A DNA stretch of 6,758 nucleotides from Paracoccaceae bacterium (GTDB lineage Bacteria; Pseudomonadota; Alphaproteobacteria; Rhodobacterales; Rhodobacteraceae), in contig DAOUQK010000209.1 in assembly GCA_030625695.1 (NCBI GenBank), positions 1 through 6,758 of the forward strand, written 5' to 3'. The notes beneath the pieces are model-generated. The model was not told the origin of the DNA. It ran no database searches and was given only the letters and a program-made list of their open reading frames with translations. Both the position numbers and the translations under genes were made by a program. This document shows positions 1 to 5,585 of the stretch, piece after piece (the stretch's first letter is position 1; each line of letters starts with the position of its first letter).

Positions 1-2
1 AG

Positions 3-1298
3 TTCAACATCCTGATGCGTGACTTTCTGGCAAAGCATCTGGGCACATGGAAACCGGGTGATGCATCGAAAATAAACGGACGCCGACGCGCCAAACCTGC
101 AAAACGTGCACTCTACCTTTCCTCGCCCATTGGCCTCGGCCATGCACGGCGAGATCTGGCAATCACACGCGAACTCCGCGCCTTGCACCCCGACCTTCGG
201 GTGGATTGGCTGGCGCAAGACCCGGTCACCCGGTTCCTGGAGGCCAACGAAGAAACCATCCACCCCGACAGCGCCCGACTGGCAAACGAGTCTGAACATA
301 TCGAAGAAGAAAGCGGCGAACATGACCTGAACGCGTTTCAGGCGATCCGCAATATGGACGAAATACTGGCCAAGAATTTCATGGTTTTTCAGGATGCCGT
401 CGAAAGCGACGACTATGACCTGATCATCGCCGATGAGGCCTGGGATGTGGACCATTACTGGCATGAACACCCGAACCTGAAAAAGGCCCCAATGGCGTGG
501 CTCACTGATTTTGTCGGCTGGGTGCCAATCCCGGATAACGGCGCGCACGAGGCGTTTTTGACCAGCGATTACAACGCCGAAATGATCACCCACGTCGAGG
601 ATCATCCAAACCTGCGGGACCGGGCGATTTTCGTTGGCAATCCATCCGACATCATCCCGCACAGTTTTGGTACCGACCTGCCTGAAATGCGCGATTGGGT
701 GCCCAAACATTTTGATTTCTGCGGCTATATTCTGGGCCAGCATCCCAATGGTTTTGGCGAGCGGGCCGAATTGCGTGAGAAGTTCGGCTATCAAAATGGT
801 GAAAAGGTCTGCATCGTCACCGTTGGAGGCTCCGGCGTTGGCGGCAACCTGATCAGGCGTATTCTGGCGGCCTATCCGATGGCCAAGGCCGCGATCCCTG
901 AACTGCGGATGATCGTTGTCACCGGTCCGCGTCTGGACCCGGCGGGGTTCAAATTTCCCAAAGGGGTAGAGGTGCGCCGTTTCGTGCCAGACCTGGACCG
1001 CCATCTGGCGGCCTGCGATCTGGCGCTGGTGCAGGGCGGGTTGACAACGTCGATGGAACTGGCCGCAGCCGGCACGCCGTTCCTGTATTTCCCGTTGAAA
1101 AACCATTTTGAGCAGAACTTCCATGTGGCTTTCCGGCTGGATCAGTACAACGCCGGACGCAAAATGATCTATGAGGAAAGTGACCCCGACCACATCGCAC
1201 AAGCGATGGTTGAGGAACTGGCACATCCCAATGCATTCAAACCCGTCGAATCAAACGGCGCTTCCCGGGCGGCGGCGATGCTGTCCGAGCTTCTGTAG
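3..1298 (+). CDS. GT-B-fold glycosyltransferase (MurG/UGT-like), 5'-partial, possibly C-terminal half of a fusion
   Basis: The protein resembles GT-B glycosyltransferases that move a sugar from a nucleotide donor; donor and acceptor cannot be read from the sequence. Counting from the ATG at 15 (427 residues), a glycine-rich N-domain loop SPIGLGHARRD lies at 37-47. The C-domain opens with VTVGGSGVGG near 268-277, and a donor-site segment QGGLTTSMELAAAGTP begins at 340, followed by FPLKNHFEQN. This is the glycosyltransferase-28/UGT C-terminal pattern, with Gln where HGG is usual. There is no Shine-Dalgarno before the ATG at 15. The frame is open to the window edge, reading FNIL just before that Met, so I treat the gene as continuing upstream. 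FN..(M)RDFL resembles the last helix of many alpha/beta-hydrolases, and a Lys/Arg-rich linker (20-31) precedes the GT domain. Glycosyltransferase fold is likely; the fusion is inference. No signal peptide or membrane segment is visible. The gene ends at TAG 1296-1298 with no clear terminator. Confidence 0.8.
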   Translation, partial: FNILMRDFLAKHLGTWKPGDASKINGRRRAKPAKRALYLSSPIGLGHARRDLAITRELRALHPDLRVDWLAQDPVTRFLEANEETIHPDSARLANESEHIEEESGEHDLNAFQAIRNMDEILAKNFMVFQDAVESDDYDLIIADEAWDVDHYWHEHPNLKKAPMAWLTDFVGWVPIPDNGAHEAFLTSDYNAEMITHVEDHPNLRDRAIFVGNPSDIIPHSFGTDLPEMRDWVPKHFDFCGYILGQHPNGFGERAELREKFGYQNGEKVCIVTVGGSGVGGNLIRRILAAYPMAKAAIPELRMIVVTGPRLDPAGFKFPKGVEVRRFVPDLDRHLAACDLALVQGGLTTSMELAAAGTPFLYFPLKNHFEQNFHVAFRLDQYNAGRKMIYEESDPDHIAQAMVEELAHPNAFKPVESNGASRAAAMLSELL

Positions 1299-1328
1299 AA
1301 GAATGAGACATGGAATAATTTTGAGCGA

Positions 1329-1358
1329 TTTCCACGCAAGGGTGTGGTAGGATATAAA
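1329..1358 (+). promoter_or_regulatory. possible sigma70-type promoter for the DUF1326-DUF2182 unit
   Basis: TTTCCA (1329-1334, 4/6 to TTGACA) and TATAAA (1353-1358, 5/6 to TATAAT) are separated by 18 bp in an AT-richer gap between two genes. This would leave a leader of roughly 90 nt before the ATG at 1457. The -35 is weak, so this is a suggestion only. Confidence 0.3.
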
Positions 1359-1375
1359 TGGAGTGAACCATTTTG

Positions 1376-1390
1376 TCCAATGGAATTGGA
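1376..1390. repeat. 15-bp inverted repeat, possible operator in the DUF1326 leader
   Basis: TCCAAT-GGA-ATTGGA is a perfect 6-bp inverted repeat with a 3-bp centre. It lies about 18 bp downstream of the candidate -10, so it would fall in the early transcribed leader, a usual place for a repressor site. It does not match a regulator box that I recognise. A chance palindrome of this size is possible. Confidence 0.35.
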
Positions 1391-1442
1391 TAGAACGGTC
1401 CACCGTAAACAGGCACGTAATTACCGGAGATTAACACAAACC

Positions 1443-1450
1443 AGAGGGAG
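1443..1450 (+). promoter_or_regulatory. ribosome binding site of the DUF1326 gene
   Basis: AGAGGGAG lies 6 nt before the ATG at 1457. It is the best Shine-Dalgarno sequence in front of any confident gene in the window and fixes this start. Confidence 0.75.
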
Positions 1451-1456
1451 AAAATT

Positions 1457-2134
1457 ATGACTGATGTAAAATGGCACTTGGAAGGGAAATACGTCGAGTA
1501 TTGCAGTTGCGATCACGGATGCCCCTGTGAATCGATGGCCCCACCGACGCGGGGGCATTGTACCGGATTGGTGGCCTTCGAAGTCGATGAAGGATATTTC
1601 GGCGATGTGCGTCTGGATGGCGTTGTTTTTGGTGCTACTTATTTCTTTCCCCGCGCGATTCACCACGGCGGCGGTCACATGCAGCCGATATTGTCGGACC
1701 AGACCACTGAAGAGCAACGCGGAGCAATATTCACGATCCTTTCTGGCGAGGGTCAACCCGCTGGAACAATGTTCAATATCTTCAGCATTATTGTAGAGCA
1801 TTTTCACGATCCACTCTTCCTGCCCATCGCGTTCGAATGGGACGTAAAGAAAAGAACCTGCAAGATCGATATCCCCGGCGTTGCACGGGCCGAGACAGCC
1901 CCGATCCTCAACCCGGTGACGGACGGCGAAGTGCAGATCAGAACCGTTCTGCCGGATGGCTGGGTCTTTCATGAAGCGGAAGTAGGTTCGGGCATGGCCA
2001 AAGGTGTCGGCGACATCAAGTTCGACTATGCGAAACGCCACTCGTCGCTTGCCTATTTTGCGTTCAACAATAATGGCATGGCGTACTCTTACGAGGAAGC
2101 AAAGGCGCGCTACGGCCTCGACAAAGTTGCGTAA
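1457..2134 (+). CDS. DUF1326 domain-containing protein with CSCDHGCPC motif
   Basis: This 225-residue protein matches the DUF1326 family over its whole length; the family has no established function that I know of. The hallmark is near the N-terminus: YVEYCSCDHGCPCE, with Cys16, Cys18, Cys22 and Cys24, and RGHC (Cys35) shortly after. A central HGGGHMQP segment is followed by a conserved QRGAIFTILSGEGQPAG stretch. No signal peptide or membrane span is visible, so it is probably cytoplasmic. Four closely spaced Cys plus nearby His suggest soft-metal binding or a thiol role (inference). The start is set by a strong Shine-Dalgarno sequence. The DUF2182 membrane-protein gene begins 10 bp after the stop, so the two are probably co-transcribed, and these families recur side by side in proteobacteria. 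Family assignment is confident; the biochemical role is open. Confidence 0.9.
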   Translation: MTDVKWHLEGKYVEYCSCDHGCPCESMAPPTRGHCTGLVAFEVDEGYFGDVRLDGVVFGATYFFPRAIHHGGGHMQPILSDQTTEEQRGAIFTILSGEGQPAGTMFNIFSIIVEHFHDPLFLPIAFEWDVKKRTCKIDIPGVARAETAPILNPVTDGEVQIRTVLPDGWVFHEAEVGSGMAKGVGDIKFDYAKRHSSLAYFAFNNNGMAYSYEEAKARYGLDKVA

Positions 2135-2144
2135 TGTTCGCAGC

Positions 2145-3023
2145 GTGAGCGTTCAGAGAAGCGGCCTGGAGCGCCTGCTCCTGCGGGATCGGATTATCGT
2201 AATCGCGTCGCTTCTCGCGGTCATTGTTTTCAGTTGGTTCTATGTTCTTGCAGGTGCAGGAACAGGTATGTCCGCTTGGGATATGTCCTCCCTGTGGATG
2301 GCCTTGGGTTGGACGGGCCAAAAAGAAACGATGGACCTGTCGTCAGGAATGGCGACGACCATGGCTTCCATGGCAACGCCCGCCGTCTGGACGCTGGGCT
2401 ATGCCGTTCTCATGTTCTTCATGTGGTGGGTTATGATGCTTGCCATGATGTTGCCGAGTGCGGCCCCGATGATCCTGCTTCACGCCATGGTCGATCGCAA
2501 GAACCGGCAAAGAAAAGGAGAAAGCGGCGGAGTTCTGTCGAGCGCTGTTTTCTCCTCCGGCTACCTGTTGGCGTGGGGTCTGTTCAGCCTGGCGGCGGTG
2601 GCGCTGCAATGGGCGTTCGAATTGTCGGGCATTTTGTCACCATCAATGATGAATGCCACCAATACGGGCTTTGCTGGCATCATCCTGCTCGTTGCCGGAG
2701 CCTGGCAGCTTACCCCGCTCAAGCAGGCCTGTCTCAAACATTGTCAGGGGCCACTTCAGTATCTCACGCTACATTGGCGCTCCGGGACATTGGGCACCTT
2801 CAGAATGGGACTTCAGCATGGTGCATATTGTCTTGGCTGTTGTTGGGGATTGATGGGTATTCTGTTTTTTGGCGGCATCATGAATCTTTACTGGATCATC
2901 GGCCTGGCTGTTATTGTGCTTTTGGAAAAATTGCTTCCGATCGGGGCGTTGGTCAGCAGGATTACCGGTGGCTTGTTGTTGGTCTGGGGGAGTGTGTTCG
3001 TCTACGTGGCGTTCGTATCCTGA
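2145..3023 (+). CDS. DUF2182 integral membrane protein (putative metal-binding)
   Basis: I place the start at GTG 2145, giving 292 residues that begin MSVQRSGLERLLLRDR, because DUF2182 proteins typically open with a short basic LLRRDR-like stretch just before the first membrane helix. An in-frame ATG at 2004 would overlap DUF1326 by 131 bp and add an unrelated Arg-rich tail. No strong Shine-Dalgarno is visible, so translation may be coupled to DUF1326. About seven hydrophobic spans are seen, near 17-36, 84-112, 133-157, 174-190, 226-246, 247-267 and 272-291. Family signatures are FFMWWVMMLAMMLPSAAP (91-108), LKQACLKHC (192-200) and HGAYCLGCCWGLM (225-237), giving Cys196, Cys200, Cys229, Cys232 and Cys233. 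Residues 42-102 are strikingly Met-rich. The family is usually annotated as a predicted metal-binding membrane protein. Met-rich and Cys motifs would suit Cu(I), but that is inference. Confidence 0.88.
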   Translation: MSVQRSGLERLLLRDRIIVIASLLAVIVFSWFYVLAGAGTGMSAWDMSSLWMALGWTGQKETMDLSSGMATTMASMATPAVWTLGYAVLMFFMWWVMMLAMMLPSAAPMILLHAMVDRKNRQRKGESGGVLSSAVFSSGYLLAWGLFSLAAVALQWAFELSGILSPSMMNATNTGFAGIILLVAGAWQLTPLKQACLKHCQGPLQYLTLHWRSGTLGTFRMGLQHGAYCLGCCWGLMGILFFGGIMNLYWIIGLAVIVLLEKLLPIGALVSRITGGLLLVWGSVFVYVAFVS

Positions 3024-3080
3024 TTATTCCGCTGCAGTTGGTCGTCGCAGTATTGATTTTCCACCTATTGGTTTAAAACC

Positions 3081-3097
3081 TCCGTCTTCCAGACGGA
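3081..3097. repeat. 7-bp stem hairpin downstream of DUF2182
   Basis: TCCGTCT-TCC-AGACGGA is a perfect 7-bp stem with a 3-nt loop, 57 nt after the DUF2182 stop. On the + strand it is followed by an A-rich tract, not by T residues. On the minus strand it is followed by AGGTTTT, so it would work better as a weak terminator for minus-strand transcripts. Next to it lies a small palindrome, GGTTTAAAACC (3070-3080). Confidence 0.35.
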
Positions 3098-3114
3098 CAA
3101 AGAAAATCAAATGT

Positions 3115-3134
3115 GCGCCGGAGGCGCGCCTTTG
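3115..3134 (+). terminator. weak candidate terminator of the DUF1326-DUF2182 unit
   Basis: GCGCC-GGA-GGCGC (3115-3127) is a short GC-only stem with a 3-nt loop, followed by GCCTTTG. The T tract is poor, so intrinsic termination is only possible. It is the best candidate in the + direction after the DUF2182 stop. Confidence 0.25.
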
Positions 3135-3214
3135 AAAAAGAACGGTTTCAACTGTTCCTGTTGATCCCACCAGCTTCGTTCAGTACCGCAATAAAACAGC
3201 GAGTTACGAGGCCC

Positions 3215-3404
3215 TCAATCCTCACTTGGGTGACCGCCTCGGGCATCCGCCTCCGAAACCAACGCTTCGGCAAGCATACGGCGCGCGCCCTCGCGCGTTA
3301 TTTCCGTTAACGGATCATCAACCTTTTCAGATTGGCGGAAAGGCAGGCCTCTCGGGCATGTAAACATGCCCTGCCAGCTAACAGATCGTTGTATCTTCTG
3401 TCAT
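3215..3404 (-). pseudogene. degenerate IS256-family transposase, N-terminal fragment
   Basis: A start at 3404 (minus strand), with AAGGAG 9 nt upstream, gives MTEDTTIC and then TAG at 3380-3378. Reading resumes in another frame as RQSEKVDDPLTEITREGARR then MLAEALVSEADA, ending at TGA 3217-3215. The pattern MTEDTTI..FRQ...DDPLTEI.R.GARRMLA.AL..EA is how many alphaproteobacterial IS256 (mutator-type) transposases begin. The family is normally about 400 residues; here only some 45 residues of recognisable N-terminus remain. The catalytic DDE core is absent, and similarity stops after EADA. A 37-nt insertion (3383-3347) between the two blocks causes the stop and frameshift. The fragment is certainly non-functional as a transposase. 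Assignment rests on recognised family pattern only. Confidence 0.6.
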
Positions 3405-3483
3405 GGGGTATCGCTCCTTGTGAGGTTCTGGCTGGCTTTGACACCCGCCACGATACGTCATCTTCAAATTTCTGCCATCACCC
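3228..3483 (-). mobile_element. internally deleted IS256-family remnant (about 256 bp)
   Basis: On the minus strand the segment reads, in order: an end beginning GGGTGATGGC (3483-3474), a leader with AAGGAG (3419-3414), a transposase start (3404), and a stretch with clear IS256 N-terminal character (to about 3245). It then breaks off and reaches GCGGTCACCC (3237-3228). The two outer 10-mers are imperfect inverted copies (GGGTGATGGC and GGGTGACCGC, 8/10), as expected if nearly all of the transposase gene was lost and both termini kept. No target-site duplication is visible in the flanks, so the boundaries are tentative. The similarity is recalled from the family and was not searched. Confidence 0.5.
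3354..3371. repeat. 18-bp palindrome inside the transposase remnant
   Basis: GGGCATGT-AA-ACATGCCC is a perfect 8-bp inverted repeat with a 2-bp centre. It sits inside the 37-nt segment that interrupts the transposase N-terminus. GGCAG at 3342-3346 and the matching part of CTGCC (3371-3375) extend pairing across a bulge on one side, so the whole segment can fold as one long hairpin. Confidence 0.6.
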
Positions 3484-3714
3484 AAATTCGTGCATAGCTC
3501 CTGCCCAACCTGCGCGGCGGCCGTTTTCTGTTTTGAACAGGGTTTCCTGTTTGGATGTTCCCGAGGCATTTCTGGCCATACGAATACCTTGATTAATAGC
3601 ATGCACGTCTATGCGCCGATGCGCCATTGCAAGGCGGGTTGTGTCTGGACCGTTTTGTTTACAATCGGTGACATAGTCTGCCATATGAATACATGATCCA
3701 ATGAAACGCGACAT
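3478..3714 (-). CDS. doubtful small hypothetical ORF, divergent from the metal transporter
   Basis: A 78-residue ORF on the minus strand starts 9 bp from the first metal-regulator box and is the longest open frame in this stretch. A second Met at residue 11 (MADYVTDCKQNGPDTTRL) is an alternative start. No strong Shine-Dalgarno precedes either. I do not recognise the sequence; it is soluble-looking, with no hydrophobic span or Cys cluster. Its stop TGA (3480-3478) lies inside the GGGTGA end of the IS256 remnant, so it may be a gene truncated by that insertion. It may also be chance. The rest of 3484-3720 shows no other supportable gene or RNA, only an alternative hairpin around AACAGG-GTTT-CCTGTT (3536-3551). 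Confidence 0.2.
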   Translation of the reverse strand: MSRFIGSCIHMADYVTDCKQNGPDTTRLAMAHRRIDVHAINQGIRMARNASGTSKQETLFKTENGRRAGWAGAMHEFG

Positions 3715-3722
3715 GCTCTAAT

Positions 3723-3737
3723 TGCGAATAATTCGCA
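3723..3737. promoter_or_regulatory. Fur/Mur-type operator, upstream copy
   Basis: TGCGAAT-A-ATTCGCA is a perfect 7-1-7 palindrome, the architecture of Fur-family sites, and resembles the Mur (manganese uptake regulator) boxes reported upstream of Mn transporter genes in alphaproteobacteria. It lies just upstream of the -35 of the metal transporter promoter. The specific regulator is inferred. Confidence 0.75.
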
Positions 3738-3743
3738 TGTGCA

Positions 3744-3772
3744 TTGACATTCTTGCGAGTGACTCGCATATT
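3744..3772 (+). promoter_or_regulatory. promoter of the metal ABC transporter operon
   Basis: TTGACA (3744-3749, perfect -35) and CATATT (3767-3772, 4/6 -10) are separated by 17 bp. The expected transcription start is about 3779-3780, at or next to the ATG at 3780. One palindromic operator fills the spacer and touches the -10, and another lies just upstream of the -35, so metal-loaded repressor would block polymerase directly. Confidence 0.6.
3754..3768. promoter_or_regulatory. Fur/Mur-type operator, core-promoter copy
   Basis: TGCGAGT-G-ACTCGCA is a second perfect 7-1-7 palindrome sharing the pattern TGCGARTNAYTCGCA with the upstream copy. Centres are 31 bp apart (3730 and 3761), about three helical turns, so two dimers would bind the same face. 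It lies within the spacer between -35 and -10. Confidence 0.75.
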
Positions 3773-3779
3773 TACCCAG

Positions 3780-4781
3780 ATGAAACGATTTTTAACCAGA
3801 ATACCGTTGATTTCGCGCCGAATCGCTGTGTTTGGCATGCTTGCAGCCTTGGCTGTGCCAACTGCACTGGCGTTGCCAACAGCCCTGCGCGCCGATGCGC
3901 CGTTACGGATTGTTGCCACCACCGGCATGATTGCCGATGCGGCGCGTCAGATTGGCGGCGATCTGGTTCAGGTCAAGGGCCTGATGGGCCCGGGCGTTGA
4001 CCCGCATTCTTACCGTCAAACCCGCACCGACATCGTTGCCATGACGCGCGCCGATCTGGTGCTGTGGCACGGGCTGTACCTTGAGGCGCAGATGGAAGAT
4101 TTCTTTCATGATCTGGCGCGCAAACGCAATGTGGTCGCGGTCGCCGAAGTGTTGACGCGTGACCAGTTGCGCGGCCACGACAGTTATGCCGACAAGTTTG
4201 ACCCGCATGTTTGGATGACGCCGGTACTGTGGAAAGACGTGGTTGGCGAAGTGCAACGCGCGCTGACCAAAGCCAGACCTGAGTCGGCCGAGATATTCGC
4301 CGCAAATACGCTGCGTTTGCAGGGTGAGCTGGACCGGCTGGCGGCCTATGCTGCGACAAGCATGGCGCTTGTGCCACAAGGCAACCGGGTGCTGCTGACG
4401 GCGCATGACGCGTTTGGCTATTATGGTGACAGCTTTGGCATAGAAGTGCTGGGCATTCAGGGAATATCGACTGAAAGCGAAGCAGGGCTGAACCGCATAG
4501 GCACGTTGGTTGACCTGCTGGTGAAACGCCGGATTACGGCGGTGTTTGTCGAAAGTTCGGTCTCGGACCGGTCCATCCGCGCGGTGATCGAAGGTGCCGC
4601 GGCCAAGGGTCATGCGCTTAGGATTGGCGGCGAATTGTTCAGCGATGCGATGGGTCAGGATGGCACCTATGAAGGCACATACGTGGGCATGATCGACCAT
4701 AACATCACAGTGATTGCTTCGGCGTTGGGCGCAGATGTGCCGGCCCGTGGCATGGATGATAAATTATCGGCGGGGTTTTAA
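3780..4781 (+). CDS. mntA: metal ABC transporter substrate-binding protein (Mn/Zn, TroA/MntA-like)
   Basis: This is the periplasmic receptor that captures a divalent metal for the importer encoded downstream. From ATG 3780 it has 333 residues: a basic N-region (MKRFLTRIPLISRR) and a hydrophobic core at 15-31, then a mature domain starting with LRIVATTGMIADAA. Cluster A-I signatures are GPGVDPHSY, DPHVWMTP, TAHDAFGYYGD, GIQGISTESEAG, FVESSVSDRS and GGELFSDAMG. Probable ligands are His76, His143, His209 and Asp289; their spacing (67, 66, 80) closely follows TroA (His68, His133, His199, Asp279). The His/acid-rich loop typical of ZnuA is absent, which with the operators favours manganese over zinc, though TroA-like proteins can bind both. 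A TTG at 3744 in the same frame is part of the -35 and is rejected as start. No Shine-Dalgarno is visible. The stop abuts the ATPase ATG. The symbol is provisional; sitA or troA would serve equally. Confidence 0.9.
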   Translation: MKRFLTRIPLISRRIAVFGMLAALAVPTALALPTALRADAPLRIVATTGMIADAARQIGGDLVQVKGLMGPGVDPHSYRQTRTDIVAMTRADLVLWHGLYLEAQMEDFFHDLARKRNVVAVAEVLTRDQLRGHDSYADKFDPHVWMTPVLWKDVVGEVQRALTKARPESAEIFAANTLRLQGELDRLAAYAATSMALVPQGNRVLLTAHDAFGYYGDSFGIEVLGIQGISTESEAGLNRIGTLVDLLVKRRITAVFVESSVSDRSIRAVIEGAAAKGHALRIGGELFSDAMGQDGTYEGTYVGMIDHNITVIASALGADVPARGMDDKLSAGF

Positions 4782-5582
4782 ATGATGCTTGAACTGGCTT
4801 CAAAACATGGGGTTTCTACCGGCGACGACGCCCAGGAAAACAGCCCCCTGACGATCCGTGGCCTGACCGTTTCGTATGGTCAGAAACCGGCGGTATTCTC
4901 GGTTGATATGACCGTGCAACCGGGTGCCATGACGGCCATAATCGGCCCGAACGGGGCGGGTAAATCGACCCTGCTCAAGGCAGCATTGGGCATAGTCAAA
5001 CCGCTTTCGGGGCAGGTGCAGGTGTTTGGCAAACCGCTTGCGGCGCAACGTCACCGCATCGCCTATGTACCGCAACGCGCCAGCATCGACTGGGATTTCC
5101 CTACCCGGGTGATCGACGTGGTGCTGATGGGGCTTTACCGCGAACTTGGCCTGTTACGACGGGTTCGGGCAAGCCATCGCCAACGTGCAGCCGATTGCCT
5201 TGACCGGGTGGGTATGCGCGACTTTGCCGATCGTCAGATCGGGCAATTGTCGGGCGGCCAGCAACAGCGAGTGTTCCTGGCCCGCGCTCTGGCGCAAGAG
5301 GCGGATCTGTACCTGTTGGACGAACCCTTTGCCGGGGTTGATGCGGCGACTGAAAAGGCCATCATCGGGGTTCTGAAATCCCTGCGCAAGGCGGGTAAAA
5401 CCGTCGTGGTGGTGCATCACGATCTGGCCACCATCACTGAATATTTCGATAATGTGTTCCTGATTAACACCCGCAAAGTGGCCGAAGGCACGGTGGCTGA
5501 CGTCTTTACTGCCGATAATTTGCAAGCTACCTATGGCGGACGTCTTGCCACGGCGCAGGTCGACCAACTGGCCCGCGCATAG
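4782..5582 (+). CDS. mntB: metal ABC transporter ATP-binding protein
   Basis: This cytoplasmic ATPase powers the importer. It has 266 residues with all motifs intact: Walker A GPNGAGKST (55-63), Q-loop Gln98 in YVPQ, signature LSGGQ (156-160), Walker B LYLLDEP (176-182), D-loop around Asp187, and switch His213 in VHHD. The segment YVPQRASIDWDFPTRVIDVVLMGLY is characteristic of Mn/Zn/Fe (MntB/TroB/ZnuC-like) ATPases. The ATG directly follows the TAA of the binding-protein gene, with a second ATG one codon later, so translation is probably coupled. The permease starts 3 bp after its stop. A roughly 20-residue N-terminal extension precedes the core fold. The function is firm; metal identity rests on the neighbours. 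Confidence 0.94.
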   Translation: MMLELASKHGVSTGDDAQENSPLTIRGLTVSYGQKPAVFSVDMTVQPGAMTAIIGPNGAGKSTLLKAALGIVKPLSGQVQVFGKPLAAQRHRIAYVPQRASIDWDFPTRVIDVVLMGLYRELGLLRRVRASHRQRAADCLDRVGMRDFADRQIGQLSGGQQQRVFLARALAQEADLYLLDEPFAGVDAATEKAIIGVLKSLRKAGKTVVVVHHDLATITEYFDNVFLINTRKVAEGTVADVFTADNLQATYGGRLATAQVDQLARA

Positions 5583-5585
5583 CCC

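Noticed and set aside
1421..2041. 206-codon minus-strand ORF opposite DUF1326
   Set aside because: Antisense shadow of a well-supported family member; no recognisable domain.
2004..2144. Upstream ATG start for the DUF2182 gene at 2004
   Set aside because: It would overlap DUF1326 by 131 bp in another frame and add an Arg/Ser-rich tail unlike the family; GTG 2145 gives the expected short basic N-terminus.
2234..3076. 280-codon + strand ORF overlapping DUF2182
   Set aside because: Out-of-frame shadow of DUF2182; its translation has no family character, while the other frame has clear membrane spans and conserved motifs.
3113..3310. Short + strand ORF after DUF2182
   Set aside because: Crosses the candidate terminator and the IS remnant, has no ribosome site and no recognisable sequence.
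3528..3551. CTGTT-TTG-AACAGG-GTTT-CCTGTT alternative hairpins, considered as attenuator or terminator
   Set aside because: Short stems, no T tract, and no transcript or leader ORF to attach them to.
3332..3696. Overlapping short + strand ORFs across the IS remnant and the gap
   Set aside because: No Shine-Dalgarno, no conserved motif, and partly antisense to the transposase fragment.
3903..4700. 265-codon minus-strand ORF opposite the binding-protein gene
   Set aside because: Antisense shadow; His/Arg/Gln-rich composition typical of reversed coding sequence.
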